Assembly (NCBI GenBank): GCA_012295275.1
Contig: CM022670.1
Span: forward strand, 20,321,698 to 20,349,197
DNA from: Chrysomallon squamiferum
Taxonomy: Eukaryota > Mollusca > Gastropoda > Neomphalida > Peltospiridae
Length of the DNA stretch: 27,500 bases
Direction: 5' to 3'
The translations under genes and the position numbers were made by a program. A model generated the notes under the pieces. The model was not told the DNA's origin and made no database searches. It worked only from the letters and a program-made list of their open reading frames with translations. Positions 27,065-27,500 of this stretch are shown piece after piece. The number at the start of each line of letters is the position of its first letter. Position 1 is the stretch's first letter.

Positions 27065-27250
27065 AAGAAAAGAATGTATTATATTACAAAAAAAAAGAGA
27101 AGAATTTTTTATGTGACAAAGAAAAATGATAACCAAAAAAAGAATACCTTATATGGCAAATAAAAATGATCGTCATAAAAGGAATATGTTATGTAGTAAA
27201 GAATAACTAACAATAAAAATGAACAGAAGAATATGTTATATTGTTATATT
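27065..27250. repeat. Degenerate tandem repeat of about 45 bp next to exon A
   Basis: About four units share AAGAATATGTTATAT followed by GACAAAGAAAAATGAT-like words, with unit lengths of roughly 40 to 48 bp. The array ends about 65 bp from the donor of exon A. Confidence 0.65.
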
Positions 27251-27315
27251 CCTTTTACAAAGCAGAATTTAAAAAAAAAATTTTTTTAAATTTAATATAC
27301 TGTGTTGATAATTAC

Positions 27316-27473
27316 CATGTTCATCTTCTATTTCTGAGGGAGCAGTGAATATGCGATTTGCGATTCTCACTTTTCCAGGCTGGTAGTGAGGTCCATCCAC
27401 TTTGCTGTCCTTACACAGCTTCATTAGAATCTGGGTGGGTTTCTGAGGGTCTCGCCAAGCATTGTAACCATAA
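27316..27473 (-). CDS. OTOF: Otoferlin-like ferlin, exon A (linker before the last C2 domain)
   Basis: This internal coding exon of a type II ferlin reads on the minus strand from 27473 to 27316. It is preceded by a TTTGATCTAG acceptor and followed by a GTAATT donor. One base completes the previous codon, 52 full codons follow, and one base is left over, so the 5' junction is phase 2 and the 3' junction phase 1. The peptide runs from [12 protein letters not shown] through [13 protein letters not shown] and [19 protein letters not shown]. It matches my memory of vertebrate otoferlin, where the corresponding stretch has IWRDPMKPSQIL, KVDGPHF and NRVFTGPSEIEDENG. It belongs to the conserved linker between the last two C2 domains. 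Otoferlin is a tail-anchored calcium sensor with several C2 domains that acts in vesicle fusion. The gene continues 5' beyond 27500. Invertebrate type II ferlins predate the vertebrate split into OTOF, FER1L4 and FER1L6, so otoferlin-like is the safest name. Confidence 0.95.
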
Positions 27474-27500
27474 CTAGATCAAATAAGACAGGAAATAATA
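27474..27500 (-). other. 3' end of the intron upstream of exon A
   Basis: These bases read on the minus strand as a T-rich intron end, with CCTGTCTTATTTGATCTAG leading to the acceptor AG at 27475-27474. The rest of this intron and the exons for the N-terminal C2 domains lie outside the window. Confidence 0.8.

Overview
This is a window of an animal nuclear genome, almost certainly from an invertebrate. It is dominated by very AT-rich, microsatellite-loaded intron sequence. The only gene I can support is part of one otoferlin-family (type II ferlin) gene on the minus strand. Six consecutive coding exons are visible. Their edges have GT/AG sites and phases that fit together at every junction, giving one continuous partial protein of about 303 residues. 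It matches vertebrate otoferlin from my memory of the family. The exons cover the linker before the last C2 domain, the whole last C2 domain (called C2F in six-domain and C2G in seven-domain numbering), and the start of the ferlin C-terminal region. The style of the introns ((AAT)n, (AC)n, (ATGT)n, TAG-type triplet arrays, poly-A/T tracts and several degenerate minisatellites) suggests a mollusc, perhaps a cephalopod. That is an impression from composition, not a proof.

Layout from high to low coordinates, which is the gene's 5' to 3' direction: exon A 27316-27473; intron of 5.7 kb; exon B 21507-21649; intron of 0.5 kb; exon C 20924-21012; intron of 2.3 kb; exon D 18522-18668; intron of 7.7 kb; exon E 10602-10792; intron of 1.2 kb; exon F 9174-9355; then at least 9.2 kb of intron or downstream sequence to the window edge. 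The exons for the N-terminal part of the protein lie beyond 27500. The exon or exons for the C-terminal transmembrane anchor were not found and probably lie left of position 1.

The introns hold the other structure. There is a 60-bp minisatellite at 7861-8279 built as a dimer of about 30-bp monomers. A four-copy degenerate tandem repeat of about 180 bp lies at 1350-2005, a degenerate 72-bp repeat at about 3680-3990, a 43-bp repeat at about 25650-25825 and a repeat of about 45 bp at 27065-27250. Triplet arrays lie at 2340-2540, 8935-9062 and 22620-23255. (AAT)n and (ATT)n tracts in opposite orientation lie on either side of exon D, which is a symmetric exon (147 nt, phase 2 at both ends). No tRNA, rRNA, CRISPR array, intact transposon or second convincing gene was seen.
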